Shown here: piece after piece, positions 1-13,500 of the stretch
Layout of the letters: the number at the start of each line of letters is the position of its first letter
How positions within the stretch are numbered: the first letter of the stretch is position 1
NCBI RefSeq assembly: GCF_042477335.2
Contig: NC_091255.1
Span: 28,870,501 to 28,934,500 of the forward strand
Source of the DNA: Ovis canadensis
Taxonomy: Eukaryota > Chordata > Mammalia > Artiodactyla > Bovidae
Direction: 5' to 3'
DNA: 64,000 bases
Notes under the pieces: generated by a model
Databases searched by the model: none
Told to the model about the DNA's origin: nothing
What the model saw: only the letters and a program-made list of their open reading frames with translations
Translations under genes and position numbers: made by a program

Positions 1-272
1 GCATCTGTAGTCCGTCAGTGTGTGCATGAATGACCGTCTTCGCGTGTACCTGTACTCTATGCTGGGTTCTGTAGCGGAAGACTTGCAGGAGGGGGCTTAG
101 CAGACGGATGGGCTCTCTGGGTGTCAGTATGTAGCAGTCTTTCCCATCTGGAGAGCGGAGGGCGCCTGAATGCTGCTGTGGCTGACAGTCTAGTCCTGGA
201 TTCTTTGCCCTCTGTGAACAAGTCCATCAGTTCCTTATCCTCTGATTTCAGCCCTCAGCTTCTAGGATCTTC

Positions 273-343
273 TCAACTCAGGGATTGAACCCAGGTCTCC
301 CGCGTTGCAGGCGGATTCTTTACCAGCTGAGCCAGCAGGTAAC
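273..343 (-). mobile_element. Bov-tA SINE head fragment
   Basis: Read on the minus strand it gives the tRNA-like head: GGTAAAGAATCCGCCTGC followed by GGGTTCAATCCCTGAG. Only about 70 nt remain. Confidence 0.6.
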
Positions 344-499
344 CCCTCAGCTTCTAGGATTCTTTCCATTTCTTCCCATGGAGGTCAGACAGGTGACACA
401 GTGCGTGCAGGGTGGCACCATCAGTTCAGGGCTGTCAGGATTCACATATTCATTAGCTGTCTATCTCCCCACCTCCTCATACCCTACCAGACCCCTCCT

Positions 500-633
500 T
501 TATATATATATCTATTTGGCTGCACCGGGTCTTCTTAACTGCAGCACGTGGGATCTAGTTCCCTGAGGGATTGGATCTGGGGCTCCTGCATTGGCAGTGC
601 AGTCTTAGCTGCTGGCCCACTAGGGAAACCCTC
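500..633 (-). mobile_element. CHR-type tRNA-derived SINE, truncated
   Basis: The plus strand shows the reverse complement of a CHR element: ttggctgcaccgggtctt, agcacgtgggatctagttcc and a tail cccactagggaaaccc. Diverged. Confidence 0.7.
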
Positions 634-1769
634 CACCCCTCCATTTCCGAAGGGAAGCAGGAAGAGAGTGTAAAATCTGTCCTCTGATCTTCAGGAGGAA
701 ATTTGTCTCTGGAGTGATTCTGACAGGTGGGAGAAATAGGTAGAGGCTTCATTACTGAATAGACGTGATTATGATGGCTGAGTGGGTGGGGACAGCTAGG
801 GAGGCATGGGTAAGCGTATTATTTCTGGCCAGGTGACTTGCCAGGAGAAAGGAGAAATCCAGTACAATTTAGCACCTGTTGTTTGGCACTCACAGCATGC
901 CCAGCAGTGCAGGTAGCCTTGGAAATACTGAGCAGAACAATGTTTCTGCCCTTAAGGAGTTCACAAGGCCCATGGGGGAGGAGGAGGAGAGTGGTGGAGG
1001 CAAAGCTAGAGGGGTGGGTGGAAGCCAGGGTCAGACCACAGATTCCGCCATTTCCTGTTTAGCTGCACCGTGGATTCAGCGTTTGTGTCCATACTGTGGG
1101 ATGAGACCTGGGACAGAATGTAAGTAAAATAAATGGATGTGCTCTTCACCCCCGCCAAAACAAAATCCTGACATGCAAACAGGTACCACGCACTTTAAAC
1201 AGCGCTGGCATGCATGCACACAGCTGTGTTCTCTAAGGAGCAGGAGATGGTTTTCAGGAAAAACTTGGCAGATAAAGTTTCTTAAGTATAATGTGCAAGG
1301 AGGAATAGTTTAAATAAGAGGGAGCTTAGAGGCCTGAGAATTAAGGTAATGGGTGAACTCATCTGTCCAGGGGCTGCAGTTGTAAGCTTGTGACTACAAG
1401 TCAAGTTACTTGTGGCATGACTGAGTCTAGAGACTGAATTTCTTCGTTCTTCAGACATTTGAAACAACCAACTGCTCCACACTAGATTCTAAGCTCCAAG
1501 AGGCAGGGGCCACAGCTGTCCTGGTGATTGCCCACAGCAAGTTACTGAGACCAAGATCCAAGGCCTGGCAAAGGCTGGACACTGGAGGAACTTGAGTGAT
1601 ACTCGAATAATGAATTGCTCCATACCCAGCTAGGGCTGAGGGGGAAAAAAAAACAGGTGTTGACTTCTCCCAGAAGAGATGGAAAAAATGATAGCAAATA
1701 ACCAGAGGAAAGACAGCCCCAACTGCTTGGGTTAAAGCTTCTGGAGCAGAATGCAGAGGTCTCATGCTC

Positions 1770-2003
1770 TTATTTAAAAAAATATTTTTGGCTGTGTGGG
1801 ATTTCTCTGCAGTGAGTAGGGGCTGTTCTCTACTGTGCTGTGTGGGCTTCTGATTGCAGTGGCTTCTCTTGTGGCGAAGCATGGGTTCCAGGTGAGGGCT
1901 TAGCTGCTTCGCGGCATGTAGGATCCTCTCAGACCAGGGGTCGAAGCCAAGTGCCCAGCTTTGGCAGGCAGATTCTTTACCACTGAGCCACCAGAGAAGT
2001 CCA
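1770..2003 (-). mobile_element. CHR-type SINE, near full length
   Basis: An A/T-rich tail followed by tttttggctgtgtggg, the internal gcttctcttgtggcgaagca block, and the head complement ttctttaccactgagccacc. Minus orientation. Confidence 0.75.
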
Positions 2004-2339
2004 GCCATCTCCTATTTTAATGTCTTGGTTTTGGAGCCAAGAGGAGCAGGGATCAGTACTCTTGGGATTCTTGTAGAATCTGATCATATCAAATGCTCAA
2101 GCCCTCTGAATTCCCTCAAGTCACCCGCAAAGCCATATAACAATCCGCCGTTGCAGCTGAACCCCTCCCCTTCCACTTGACCTTTCCACGCTAGGCACAC
2201 TTTTCTCCAACACCTCGCCTCTCCCGACTTCCCTGGGCACTGAGTGAGACTTGTTCAGTGGGGCTGTGGGACCAGGGCCTCGGGACGGTTCCCTCTTAAG
2301 GGTGATGACAGGTAGGACAGACAGGCAGAAAACATAATT

Positions 2340-3271
2340 TGAAGTATTTTTGTTTTTTTATATACAGAATACAGGAAAGTTTCTGTAAAGTCTAAAACAT
2401 TACAATTACTATGTACATCGGTACTAGTTGTGGGGATGGGGGGGAAGGAGGGAGCCAGGGGTGGGAGGAAGAGGAGAGAAGTGGCAAGAGAACAAAAAAA
2501 GGAGACAAAACAGGTTTACGACAAAAACGTTTTTGCTACAATAGACAATTTGAAGAAAACGCTCTACCACATGTAGTACTGTACACAGTTTTTAAAAACA
2601 TTGAAAAAATGTCATCACTAGATGTATTTACACAAAATCCAAATACACTTTTCCTTATTTGAAATAAAATAAGATGGACAGCCAGAAAAAGAATTCATTT
2701 CTCATTTGTCCATAATACACAGTAGCTACCTGTAGTGCAACCGCTGCAGAAAGGGAAAATAACCTGGAGGGTGGGAACCATGGAAGGAGGGTGGGTACGA
2801 TCTTTATATTAAATAAAACAATGATATTGTATAGATTTTGCTGTATGAAAACTGTATTTTTTTCTTTTAATATAAAACTATTGTCACTGCCACAAAATAG
2901 AACAAGTTTCTGATTATTTTACAACGGCGGGCGAGGGGGAGGGAGCAGGAGGTGGGTGGGGAACGGTTTTGTGTTGGAGGTGTCCAGACCATTGGCCTTC
3001 CCCTCCCTGCCCACGCTGTTCCTCAGCTCGGTCTGCCGCTTTCCCATGAAATGTTGAGTACAAATATATGTGCAAATGCCCCCTAGAACTTGAGAAAAGA
3101 AAAAGGATTTTTAAAAAACAGTCAAAAGGTTTCTTCATTTCATGCAAAGATTGTAGTCGAAGGGTTTCCGGTGGAGTATAGAAAAAAAACCCGGGCTTGG
3201 TTTGTGTACATTTTTGCATTGCAGGAGTCTTGGGTGGGGTGGACGGGCGGGTGACGGGGAAGCCGCCAGTC
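2340..3271 (-). other. PHF12: PHF12 3' UTR
   Basis: About 930 nt from the TAG to the inferred poly(A) site. It is A/T-rich and free of recognisable SINEs, unlike the sequence just beyond it. No AATAAA is seen in the right place on the minus strand. A TATAAA variant at 2362-2357 followed by a GT-rich stretch (TGTTTTCTGCCTGTCTGTCC on the minus strand) is the best candidate end. The exact end is inferred. Confidence 0.6.
2357..2362 (-). promoter_or_regulatory. PHF12: candidate PHF12 poly(A) signal (TATAAA variant)
   Basis: TATAAA on the minus strand, with a GT-rich downstream element about 25-45 nt further. A weak variant hexamer, chosen because no canonical AATAAA lies nearby on the minus strand. 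An alternative ATTAAA is present near 2866. Confidence 0.4.
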
Positions 3272-3606
3272 CTAGGGAACGGAGTTGGAGCGCAGCACGG
3301 GGCCCTGGTGGGGCTTGAGAGAGAGCTTCTCGGCCAAGACCCCATCTTGTAGCAGGCCGGCATCGCCTTTGGGCTGTTTGGTCGCAAACTCAGTGATGCT
3401 GAAGACAAACTGCAGGCACCCCAGCTTGATGTAGCTGCCGTGGTGCAGCAAGGCCGTGCCCTCCCAGCCGGCCCCACTGCCCCCAATCAAGCTCGAGCTG
3501 CTGGCTTTGCAGTTGCAGGGTCTCCGCTGCGGCCCCTGGGCCTGGGAACTCATCATGGCTGCCTCTTCACTCGGCTCTTCATCCTGTTTCTGGTGCCGGC
3601 GGCGCC
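3272..3606 (-). CDS. PHF12: PHF12 coding exon 15, C-terminus and stop
   Basis: 335 coding nt encoding [19 protein letters not shown] through PVLRSNSVP and TAG at 3274-3272. Acceptor tttctccag. The tail holds a basic RRRRHQK run, a Ser-rich patch and a conserved-looking [13 protein letters not shown] segment. The exon continues into the 3' UTR. Confidence 0.96.
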
Positions 3607-6600
3607 CTGGAGAAAGGGAAGGTCACAGGAGAGGAACAGTGAGCAGCCAAGCCCCACCTGGGCCGCTGGCCAGCGTGGGGCCCCTGCACCGCCCCACTCT
3701 AAAACGCTGCGTGACTTGGGGTGAGGGGCGCTCAGAAAGGAGGGGTGGAGTCTGAGGCTCCGAAGGTAGTGTGTATATCCATGGGAGTGCGCAGCACGTG
3801 CTTCTCCGTGGCCTTTCCGGGGCCCATGAGCAAGGAGAACCTGGCCAACGGGACTGGGAAGGCAAGCGACAGCAGGTCATGGCGGCGAGCCACAGCCACC
3901 CTGACTGAGGCATCAGAGAAAGTGTCCAAAAAGGGCAGGCTCCGTGGCCAGAGGCCTCTGCTCCAACTTACTGATGACACTCTGCACTTTGGCAACAATA
4001 CTGCTTGGGGGGGTTGGCGGGGTCTTCTCAGAGAAGTCACATGAATACAGCACATTGTCCACCGTTGTCCCGTGCTCACTGTAGTTTAACAGCTCATAAT
4101 GTTTGGTATTCTGAGGAGGAGGAGGGAAGATAAGATGTGTGGTCTGCTGCGTGGGGCCTGGGGCTAAGGGGAGAGAGGACACATGGAGAAGGCTGTGCTG
4201 CTCTAGCGGGGAGCTCCCTCCTTCCTTCCCCATCACGCCCTGCTGCCCTGCCCCTTCCAATGGGGCTCAAGACTCATGTCCTCAAGAAAGCTTTCTTTCC
4301 TACCCTCCCAGTACTCTGCCTCCCTAGCACGAGCTCCTAGTGAAATGACATTCACTGGCACGTGATGACGCCAATGATGAAACCCACAGCGACACGCCTT
4401 GGAGGGCTTGGTTACTTCCATGTTGGTCCCCTTGCCCCGCTTTAGGGTGCCTCGTCCCTCCCTGGACCTGCTGACCCACCTCAGGAGAAATAAGGGCCCT
4501 GCTCCCTAGGACAGATGCCCTTCACACTAAGGCTCTTCTCTTCCGGGAATGCCAGGGAGGGAAGAGAAGGAGAGGACCCCATCCCATTCCCCTCACCCAG
4601 GGCACTGAACAAAACCCCAGTGCTGGGAGACGCCTCAGGTTGGCAGAGCTCTCTGCCACCCCTCACCTCATCGTAGAATATGCAGGCGTGTTTCCCGGAC
4701 ACGTAGTTACAGTGACCATAGTTTGTAAGGCACACGTCCATGTCAGCTCCTGCAAGGGGCAGAGGGCGGAGGAGAGAGGAAAGGAAAGCAAAGAACAGAC
4801 TGTGAGGTGGATGTGCGGGGGAGCTGAGCAGGGTGGGAGTTAGCTTCTGGGCGGGAACTCAAGGGACAGGTAAGCTTGGGGCCCTCTCCTTATATTTTTG
4901 AACAAAAACTGCTATCTTTTCTAACCCCCTGTAAAAGAACAGATGTCCCTGCCAGCTCATGTGCTTCAGAACATGGGATGCTGCCCAGAGAGGTGCAGGG
5001 TGATCTCCATGCGAGCACAACATGGGGTGCACGGCCCAGAAATCGCATCATCTGAGAGAAAGGGACCTTTCCAGGCTAAGGGCTTGCCTGTCCCTCTGGC
5101 AAGGTGCAGGGCTCAGTATGGGTTACATATGTGTCAGCCCCATCACTTCTTCAAAGGTCTCCAGGGACACGGCATGTGCCTCTGCTCAGGTCTTTCCTGC
5201 GCTGTTGAAATGCTCACTGGGCAGCAGTCAGGGCTGACTTCTGGGCTGTCTCATGCCACATGGGGCACAAGGCCTGAAGCGGGAAGATGGCAGCTGACAG
5301 TCCCTTTTCTTAGTCCCTCCTGTCCAGACATCTGCTGGGTGAAACCAGTCCACCCTGGAGAGGGCGTCCCTCCCTTTCTAGCCTCCATGGGTCAGGGTGT
5401 CCATCTTCAGGGCTGGAGAGATTCAATGCCCCTCCCACCTGGCTTACCTGTCCCGATGTAGAGGGTTCGATAGCACATGTTCACAGCGCCTCCCAACCCT
5501 AAGAGGGGGTAGAACACAGCTCGGGCCTGTACTTCCCTTCTCTGCACTGCAAGGCAAACATAGGGATGTGACCGTTCAGGAACAGAACCTGGGGCCCAAA
5601 CACACATCAAGAGAAGCTGGACCCTTGGTCATGGAGAAAATAACCCCACTGGATGAGTCATCTTTCCAAACTCACACCTGACACAAAGCTGCTGCAGGGT
5701 GTAGCTCTCTCACCCCACTTAACAGCGTTTCCCACATGGGGGAGTAAAAAGGACCATCTCTGAAGAGGACCATATAATTCAAGGATGATAGTACTTGAAG
5801 CACAAGGGCTGCTGGTTGGTTTATCAGGGATATACCAACTGATATTATAAGGGAGGCCATGCAAAACCCCAGAAGGCACAAACCAATGTTCCTCTAATTT
5901 TGAATATGAATCACCCAGGGATCTTGTTAAAATGCGGATTCTGATTCCGTAGGTCTGAGGTGGGGCCTGAGCTCTGCTAACAAGCTCTTAGGAGCTGCTG
6001 ATGCTCATGGTCTGAGGATCCCACTTCTCAGCAGCGAGGCTTTTACTGGCTAACGCTCAAAGGGCTGTCCTAAGCAGAGCTGGCCTTTTGGAAAATCCTT
6101 CCAGCTCAAATACTGAGAAGCAAATGAGCAGAAAGCACATCACATACACCCAAAGGCACTCCTAGCTGCTTTGTGTCTCACAGGGATGAGTAACAGCACT
6201 CTCCCGAGTCTGATCTGAAAGTGGTGGTCGCCATCTCCTTTCCGCTTTTGAGAAAAGAAACTGGTATTTTATTAAGCCCAGTAAAGGCCTGCAGGGAGGA
6301 CTGAGATTCTCCGTGGAGGGGAGATGGCTGCTCACATGCAGAGGGTGGACCTAGAGGAGTGGAGTGGGCATGCGCACCTTCCGTGTGGTGCCCTCCAGAA
6401 GCCAGCGGATGTGCCCCGACACTGCCCGGTGAAGCTTGGACCCGGGAGGGGAAAAGCTGATGTATTCTCTGCAAGGCCAGAAACTTGATCAGCTTCTCGT
6501 CCAGCATATTTATCTCGATTTCTATTAACCAAAGAGAAAGATTAAAAAGCAGCTGAGGAGGAAATGGAATGCGGCAGTAGGTGAGGGTCACGGAGCCAAT

Positions 6601-9600
6601 ATTTCAGCATTCCTAAAATCCAGCCAAGTGATTTTTCTCAAACGACTCAGAGTACAAAGTTGTACCAGGGCCTGGAGCAGAGCATCTCACTGGCCCTTCT
6701 GCAATGAGGCCGCAGGCAGCCTGGGCAGATGCCCCCTATAGTGGGGCAGCTTAATGTTAGGTACAGCGATCCACGAAAGTGGAGCAAGACACCATTTGGC
6801 TACCTGGGATGAGTGGAAGCCCCGATGTCTGGTACTGAGGCTTGGACTTTCTAACCTCCCTGCCCACAGAGATCAAGGACTGCTCCAGTTCTCCCTGACT
6901 TCGGGGGTTTCTCACAGACGAGATTCCTCCTTTGGGAGCTCCTGGTTTTATTCAAGTCCAGGTGATCTGCCTAAAGTGATTTTCTTCTCTTCTCACTGGT
7001 TTAGCTTGGCTCTGCGCTCTCTTTGTCTTTGTTATGTGTATCAGTTCAGTTCAGTCGCTCAGTCGTGTCGGACTCTTTGCGACCCCATGAACCACAGCAC
7101 GCCAGGCCTCCCTCTCCATCACCAGCTCCCGGAGTTTACCCAAACTCATGTCCCTTGAGTCAGTGATGGCATCTAACCATCTCATCCTCTGTTGTCCCCT
7201 TCTCCTCCTGCCTTCAATCTTATAAGGCAGAACTGGAAGAAAGGACTTTCTTTCCTACAGTCCTCCCACCTCCCCGCCCCCTAAGATCAGGGCCCCTTTT
7301 GCCCCTTTGCAATGAGCTGAACGCTGCACAGGCTCAGCGGCTCACTCACTCACCTCCATTGACATCCATGAATGCTCGAAGTGAGTTGGTGAGGTCCACC
7401 ATGGCAGTAGAGTTGGCTGGGAAAGAGGGTACGGTTAAAGCGCTTCCTATGGATAACGTGCCGGGGCTGACCTTGCCATCTGGGGACGGAGCAGGAAGAC
7501 TGTTACTTACGTTGCCTGAGGGAAACCCACCGGTCCAATCCCCCACTTCTGAGACAGGCCTGGATTTCGGGCCCAAGGTGATGTTCCCTTCTCGATCCTC
7601 ACCCCATAGGCTCTGGAACTCCTAGAGCTAAAAACGTGTGGTGAGGAAGGGCAGGTGGAATGACAACACACCCGGGCACGCGGGAGTCCCCAGAGCACGA
7701 GAACGAGTGACATCTACTGCTCGGGGGGATGTGGTGGGACAGCTTCGTCCTCTGGGCCATGACTACCTCCCGGCTGCCTCTGTTCACTCAAGTAGGTGGT
7801 GCCTGCCCCTGCAGCTCCTGCGTCCTGAAGTGGACTCACAGGTGCCAAAGCTAGCCAGACTGGTATTCAGAGATAAACAGGAAGAGAGCCTGAGAGTAGG
7901 GGCCATCCTGGGACCAGGGGCCCCCATGCAGAGAAGTCACAGTCACCTGGTCACCGAGACTCCCAGCTGACTAGGAGGCCAGTTCAGTTCAGACAGGAGA
8001 GACCACAGGGGGTTCCAGCAGCATCTGAAACCTGGTTCAGATGCTGGGGTCAGCAACCTTGAGGTCCTGAATGCTGACGGGGGACAGCTGAAAGAGCAAG
8101 TCTACACCGGCCCAGGTCACATTATGGGACTGCCTTGTAGAATGTGGCCCGAGTGCAAGCGTTCGGGCCAGAGCAACCTCTGCGGGCACCCAACTCTGCC
8201 TACTCTGGAGGGCAGTAATGTTTTCTGGCCCTGCCTTCCCTGACATGGAAATTCCTTCAAATGAGCTGTCTCAGAGAATCTGGAACGGAGTGGATCATCA
8301 AACACTGAGGCTGTAACCCAGAACCTCAGGCTGACCACGGCAGCTCCCGGGAGCCATCTGCTCTCCTCTAAAGTGATGGGACAAAAAGCCTGGAGAGCGT
8401 AGGAGGGGAGAGTCAAGAGACCCAGGCTGCAGGTCTACCCCTGCACTGACTTGGTAGTTACCTTAAGGAAACCACTTTCAGAGCCTCAAGGTCCCGCCTT
8501 TAAATTAGGGACAAGTTAACAGGCACTTTCTCTTCTATCATAGAAACAGGGGGAAGGACAGTTAATATGGAGATCAAAGTCCTCTGGAACATTTACAGGG
8601 ATACAAGTGTTGCTTGAACCTTAAAGAGTTATTTGCCAGGAAGAGCATGAGAAGCTGGGCTGCACTCACCTGAGGATGGCGCTGGTGAGCAGAATCGTTG
8701 GTTGGCTCCTGTGGCCAAGATACCATCACCTGCTGCTTGGGGGGGAGTGAGCACCCGGGTGGCATTTGGGGGCGAGCCCAGTGGCCTTGAATCTGTCAAC
8801 GGAGGTCCTATCTGGGATTGGACAGTCTTTCTTTGCAAAGTGCTGGTGTTCTCGATGCTGGCACAAGAGCTGGGAACGGAAGGGGGTAGGCTTGGGACAA
8901 GACCCACACTCCTCTGGGGGCAAGAGCTGGGGCCAGTGGCATTCTCTGTCTTCACAATGATGCCGACGGTGTGGTTCTGAAGCCCCCCAGCCGCTGGTGG
9001 CGTGAGGGGCCGGGGCCAGCCTTGCCGGTGTGAGAGGCCTGGTAGGGGGGTGTTGGCGCCTGGAAGTCGCCGGGGGTCCGTGGAATCAGTGGGGCTGCTG
9101 TAGAGGTGTGGGCCATTGGCTTTCACCTCTGTGTTCACCGGCCCGTTGGCAGTCCCACAGGGGGCTTTCTTGGATTTTTCCGCACAAGAGCTGCAGCTGA
9201 TGTCCTCTAGGGTGGGGGGTTGGTGGGGTGGAGAGCAGCTCAGGGAATTCTGGGTGCTAAGCCCTGAGGGGCAGGACAAGGGGTAGTGGGAAGGTGGAGG
9301 TGCCTTGTCAGCTGTTTGCAGGGAGGTGGTGATTGAGCTGTCAGTCACAATAACAGGCTTAATATCAGCCTTCTCTGTCTGTTCAGAGTCCCAATGCGAA
9401 GGCATCTGCTTAGCAGATAAATGTTTCAATATGCTGCACTGGAGCGCAACAACACTACAGAGCCACTGCAACGGAAGGAGAGGAGAGGAGAGGAGGGTGA
9501 GAGGCCTGGGAGGCGCTGGTCCTTCCTGCCACAGCGGCCAGGGCTACAGCAGAGCTGACAAGCACTGTTTCCGAGGTCCCATCGCGAGTGCCCAGAGAGG

Positions 9601-10431
9601 GTGTGCTTGACTCCTGAGAGGATTCCATCTCCATTCCCAAGCAAGGCTTGTCGGTACACACTCGGCAGGCAGCAGCCTGGTCAGCAGGGCTGGGGGTCCC
9701 CGTTCTGACTCTGCCCTAAGGCTCACCTCGTCACCAATATCCAGCAAGGGCCCAAGCTCCTGCTGTGCGTCCAGCAATGCCACCTAACTTGTCTAGGTCT
9801 ACTCATCTCTCTCTGCAAGACGGACGTGCCCGTCTCGCAGCACCCTGGGGACTGGCGGAGAGAAGCAGACCAGGTGACTCTGTAGTTCTCTTACTTGCCT
9901 CAGGATCTGAGCCAGAGGGTCTCTCTGGAACGGTCAACTCAGGGGGCAGGGCGGTGGCAGTGGGGGTAGGGGCTCAGGGTGGGGGAGGGTGGGGTGGCAG
10001 AAGATGGGGGTGAGAGTGACTTCCAGTGACAGCCGCGACGAGGTGGAAGGAAGATGAGGTGTGGAATCCCGGCCCTGCCTTCACTCACCTCTTGCTGCTC
10101 TGCCTGGGTGGCTAAGTGCTCAGAGTTCACAAGGTGCGTCTGTGATTCCTCAGGGATCCCATTGCAGATCAGCTCCCCATCCCGAATGGCCGCGGGGGCA
10201 ATGAGAGGGGGTGGGAACTGGTACTGAGATTTGATGGCATCGGGAACCTGTCCAGGACAGAGAGAGGGAGCAAGGAGAGGATGACAGCGCCCACACACCC
10301 GGTGGGCTCTGCCCGGGCCTCGTCTGTCTGTGGTGCCGATGCCCGAGGGGAAACCATCCACTCTGGGGTCCACCTTGAACGACGACGCACAGTGGGCGGC
10401 TACTGCTCTGTATCTCCATCTCTGTGACACA

Positions 10432-10501
<70 letters not shown>

Positions 10502-13500
10502 CCTGAGAAGGCAGAGAACTAGAAAAAGCAGCCATGTCTCCTCCTCTTCTTCATCAAGGTCCAAGGCCTGCAGAAACCAGCTTGTATGCTGCCTTCTGTT
10601 TTGGCCTAAAAAGTTTGAGAGAGACACTGGACAGGGCTTTAGAGTGGTACTCTAGGCTTTTACTGATCAGCATCTAGCCTGGGAGGTGAGTGAGCAGTAT
10701 CTGAGAAACAAAAAGTTAAATAAGGCCACATTCACTGTGGAAATGCTCAGTGTGAGGCCTGTCTGGTGATAAGCACTCAATCAATGTCAGCTGTCTTCAT
10801 CCATTCACACATGACTCATGAAACAATCAAAGGCCTCTTTGCTGCACAAAGACGGACAACACACTCTGAATCACAACATGTGTGAATGAAAGAGTCACAC
10901 AAGCCAAGAGTCATTCATACATTCAGCCAACATTTATTGAGTACCTCCTGAGTCTGTGCACTACGCCAAGACCTAGAGATCCAGAGATGAACAAAATGAA
11001 AGCCTTGCCCCTCAAGGAGCTCACAGTCTAGTGGGAGATGAGCCCAGAAAGATTACAATATAATGTAATGGGTCCTAGAAGAGAGGATGTCTAAGGAGCT
11101 GCAACAACAACTACAAAAGAGTGTGCTTACTTTCGTCTGGGGGCCAGGAGCTCAGGACTAGGGAGGATTTTGTGGGAAGGCAGTATTATCAGTTGAGACT
11201 TGAAGCTGAGGAGGGGCTTCCAGGAAGACGAAGGGGGAACTACAGGTAGGGGAAGTGGACTTGGAAAATGTGTGAGAACTAACAGATTTGGTGACCGAGT
11301 CCTTATGGAGATTAAGGGAAGAAGAGCTGAATTCTGGTTTGAGGGACTGGGTAGAGATTTCAGTCATTCCCTGAACCAGGAAATACAAGAAGAGGAAGAA
11401 CACATTTGGAGGCAAAAGACTCTTGGTCTTGGGCAGATCAAGAGAAAGGTGCCTGAGGGATGGGCAGGCAGATGCGAATCTAGTTACAAGGAGAAAGGCA
11501 AGGAACACGGAACTGAGAGCTGGCACGTTAACAGTCGTGGCCAGTGCTGTGGGCTTGTCTGAGGGCATCCAGGAATGGGGCAGTAGCTAGACTAAGGCTG
11601 CCCCTGAGAAACAGGGACCCCCCAACAAAGATATGCAGGTCTCGGCTGATTTTGCCTGCACGACTGTATGTCAAGGATGAAGGCCAAGCTCCAGAACAGA
11701 GCTGGAGCAGTTCTCTGCCGCTGTCCTCTGGTGCTGCAGGCCTCATTTCCCTCTCACACTAAGAACAAAATGCTTTTCAGGCGACTCATACCCTTGGATT
11801 CTCCTCAAGAATAGGGACACATTTCAAAAGGGGTAGGGGCATCAGGATTCTATCAAGGCCCCCTGGCCTGTTCACTTCAGCAGCCAGGCTTTCTTTCAGA
11901 TCCACATGGTCAATCACACAGCCCAGACTTACTCTTAGATGTCTAAGTAAGGTCTGAGGCATGCTATCTTTGATGGGCAAATACATTGTACCCCTGACTG
12001 CAAATACCTTTATTTAATTTTGGAAAACTGGTGTTCCCACCAAAGCATAAATATTTACAGTTTTAAGAGTTTGTTACACAATTTTCAGCAGTCACCATCT
12101 TGCTAGTGCTGACACCCAATAGAAGTGACAGAAGTGGTGCGAGTGATAATTTTAAGTGTGGCTGCCACCAAGTGGCCACGTTTGAGAACTGCTGGTTTCC
12201 CTTGGTACAGGGGACTGCAGGATTATTTCAAAAGAGAAAAATATATACACGGGTATATAGTGTGATGTTCTCTAAGTTAAATGAATGAGACTGATCAGTT
12301 TAGGAGAGACAGCCTCAGGACTACCAAATGCTTTCCAAAGAAGGAAATACTCCTGTCCATCTCTGTGGACATATGTTAGCAGTTGTCAGACACATACAAA
12401 TGTTGATCACTCCAACGCCACAATTTTTTTGAATATTGATGATATATTAACAGCAGACCCCCAAAATGGATTGTGCCTCACTTTTTGTAAGGGATTCTGT
12501 TTAATCACCCCCTTAAACATTTCCCCTCACCAGACAGCTCTGAGAAAGGGGCCACCTAACAGACACAGAATGAGTGCCAGGAGCGGGGATGGTAACAGCA
12601 GAGCACACCAAAAGCTTGGTGGGAGGGGCCGAAGAGTGCTGATCCTCAAGAGAACTAGAAACCTGGCTGAGTCTCCAGGGCCCCCTGCGGGTTTCCTGAC
12701 CACCATAAATTGACGGCTGCATTTGTCACTTGCCATTGAGCTTCAGTCTCCCCCTCTGCAATGGGGACCCCGACCCTGTCTACCCAGAAAGGCAGGCAGA
12801 GCGCTACCGTGCCCGTGCCAGGCTGTGGCTCACCTTCAAGCTTCTTCTTTTGACCGACTGGAGCATGCGGCGGTTGGGAGGGTGCTTCTTGTGGATTCGG
12901 TTCAGGAAGTCCACTTTGACGACGTGCTGCGAAATGGTGTCCTGGAAACGGTCAAACACCTGGCACCGGTTGCTCAGCGTCATGTTCTTCTGGTTCAGCT
13001 GGGGACAGAGCAGGCACATTCCTGCTGTGAAGCTCAGCTGCATCACCCTCCCAACTATCTCTATGTTACAGAAAAAAAAGGAGCCCTCGGCCCAATGGGC
13101 TCCTTTCGTCAGGAGCTGGTATGTCAATACTCCTGTCAGAGGCCCGGGAGATGCGGGTGAGATGTTCCCTTGGCCCTGACCAGTCTAGTTCCTACTCCCT
13201 AGAGAGGTCCAAAGGGGACAAGACACGGGCAATCAGCCAGGAAGGGCCCTTCCAAACTCAGCCTCCAAGAGTCCTCTTTCCAGCGCACAGGTTTCAGAGC
13301 AGATGCAGGCCTTGGCCCTAGAGAGCGCCAGACTCCTTTCCTAGCAAGGGCCTCTCTCCCACCAGAAGCAGGACTGTTTTCCGTGTGGGAGCTGGGCTGA
13401 CACGTGAGACCAACACCAGAATCCTGCCCTATTCCTCCTCCATGGCACCAGGGAGCATTCGTGAACCCACCTGGGTACCAGAGCCTGTTCTACAGCAGGC

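Larger units (their letters stand above)
1..2339. other. intergenic sequence downstream of PHF12
   Basis: No coding exon was recognised on either strand. It holds three SINE-derived pieces (273-343, 500-633, 1770-2003). DHRS13, the next gene in human, is not visible here. Confidence 0.7.
3607..8669 (-). other. PHF12: PHF12 introns 9-14 (short, with exons 10-14 between)
   Basis: Introns of 365 to about 1,130 nt. Intron 9 holds a MIR-like segment, intron 10 a BovB 3' end, and intron 11 a MER5A copy. Introns 12-14 show no repeat or other feature I can name. Confidence 0.8.

Noticed and set aside
273-343. tRNA-like sequence with a GGTTCAATCC-type B box
   Set aside because: It belongs to the tRNA-derived SINE head; no complete cloverleaf was seen, and no true tRNA gene was found in the window.
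1451-2008. 185-codon minus-strand frame
   Set aside because: Its first part is translated from a CHR SINE and the rest resembles nothing.
1-2339. DHRS13, the next gene in the human order
   Set aside because: No exon of it could be recognised before position 1 of the window.
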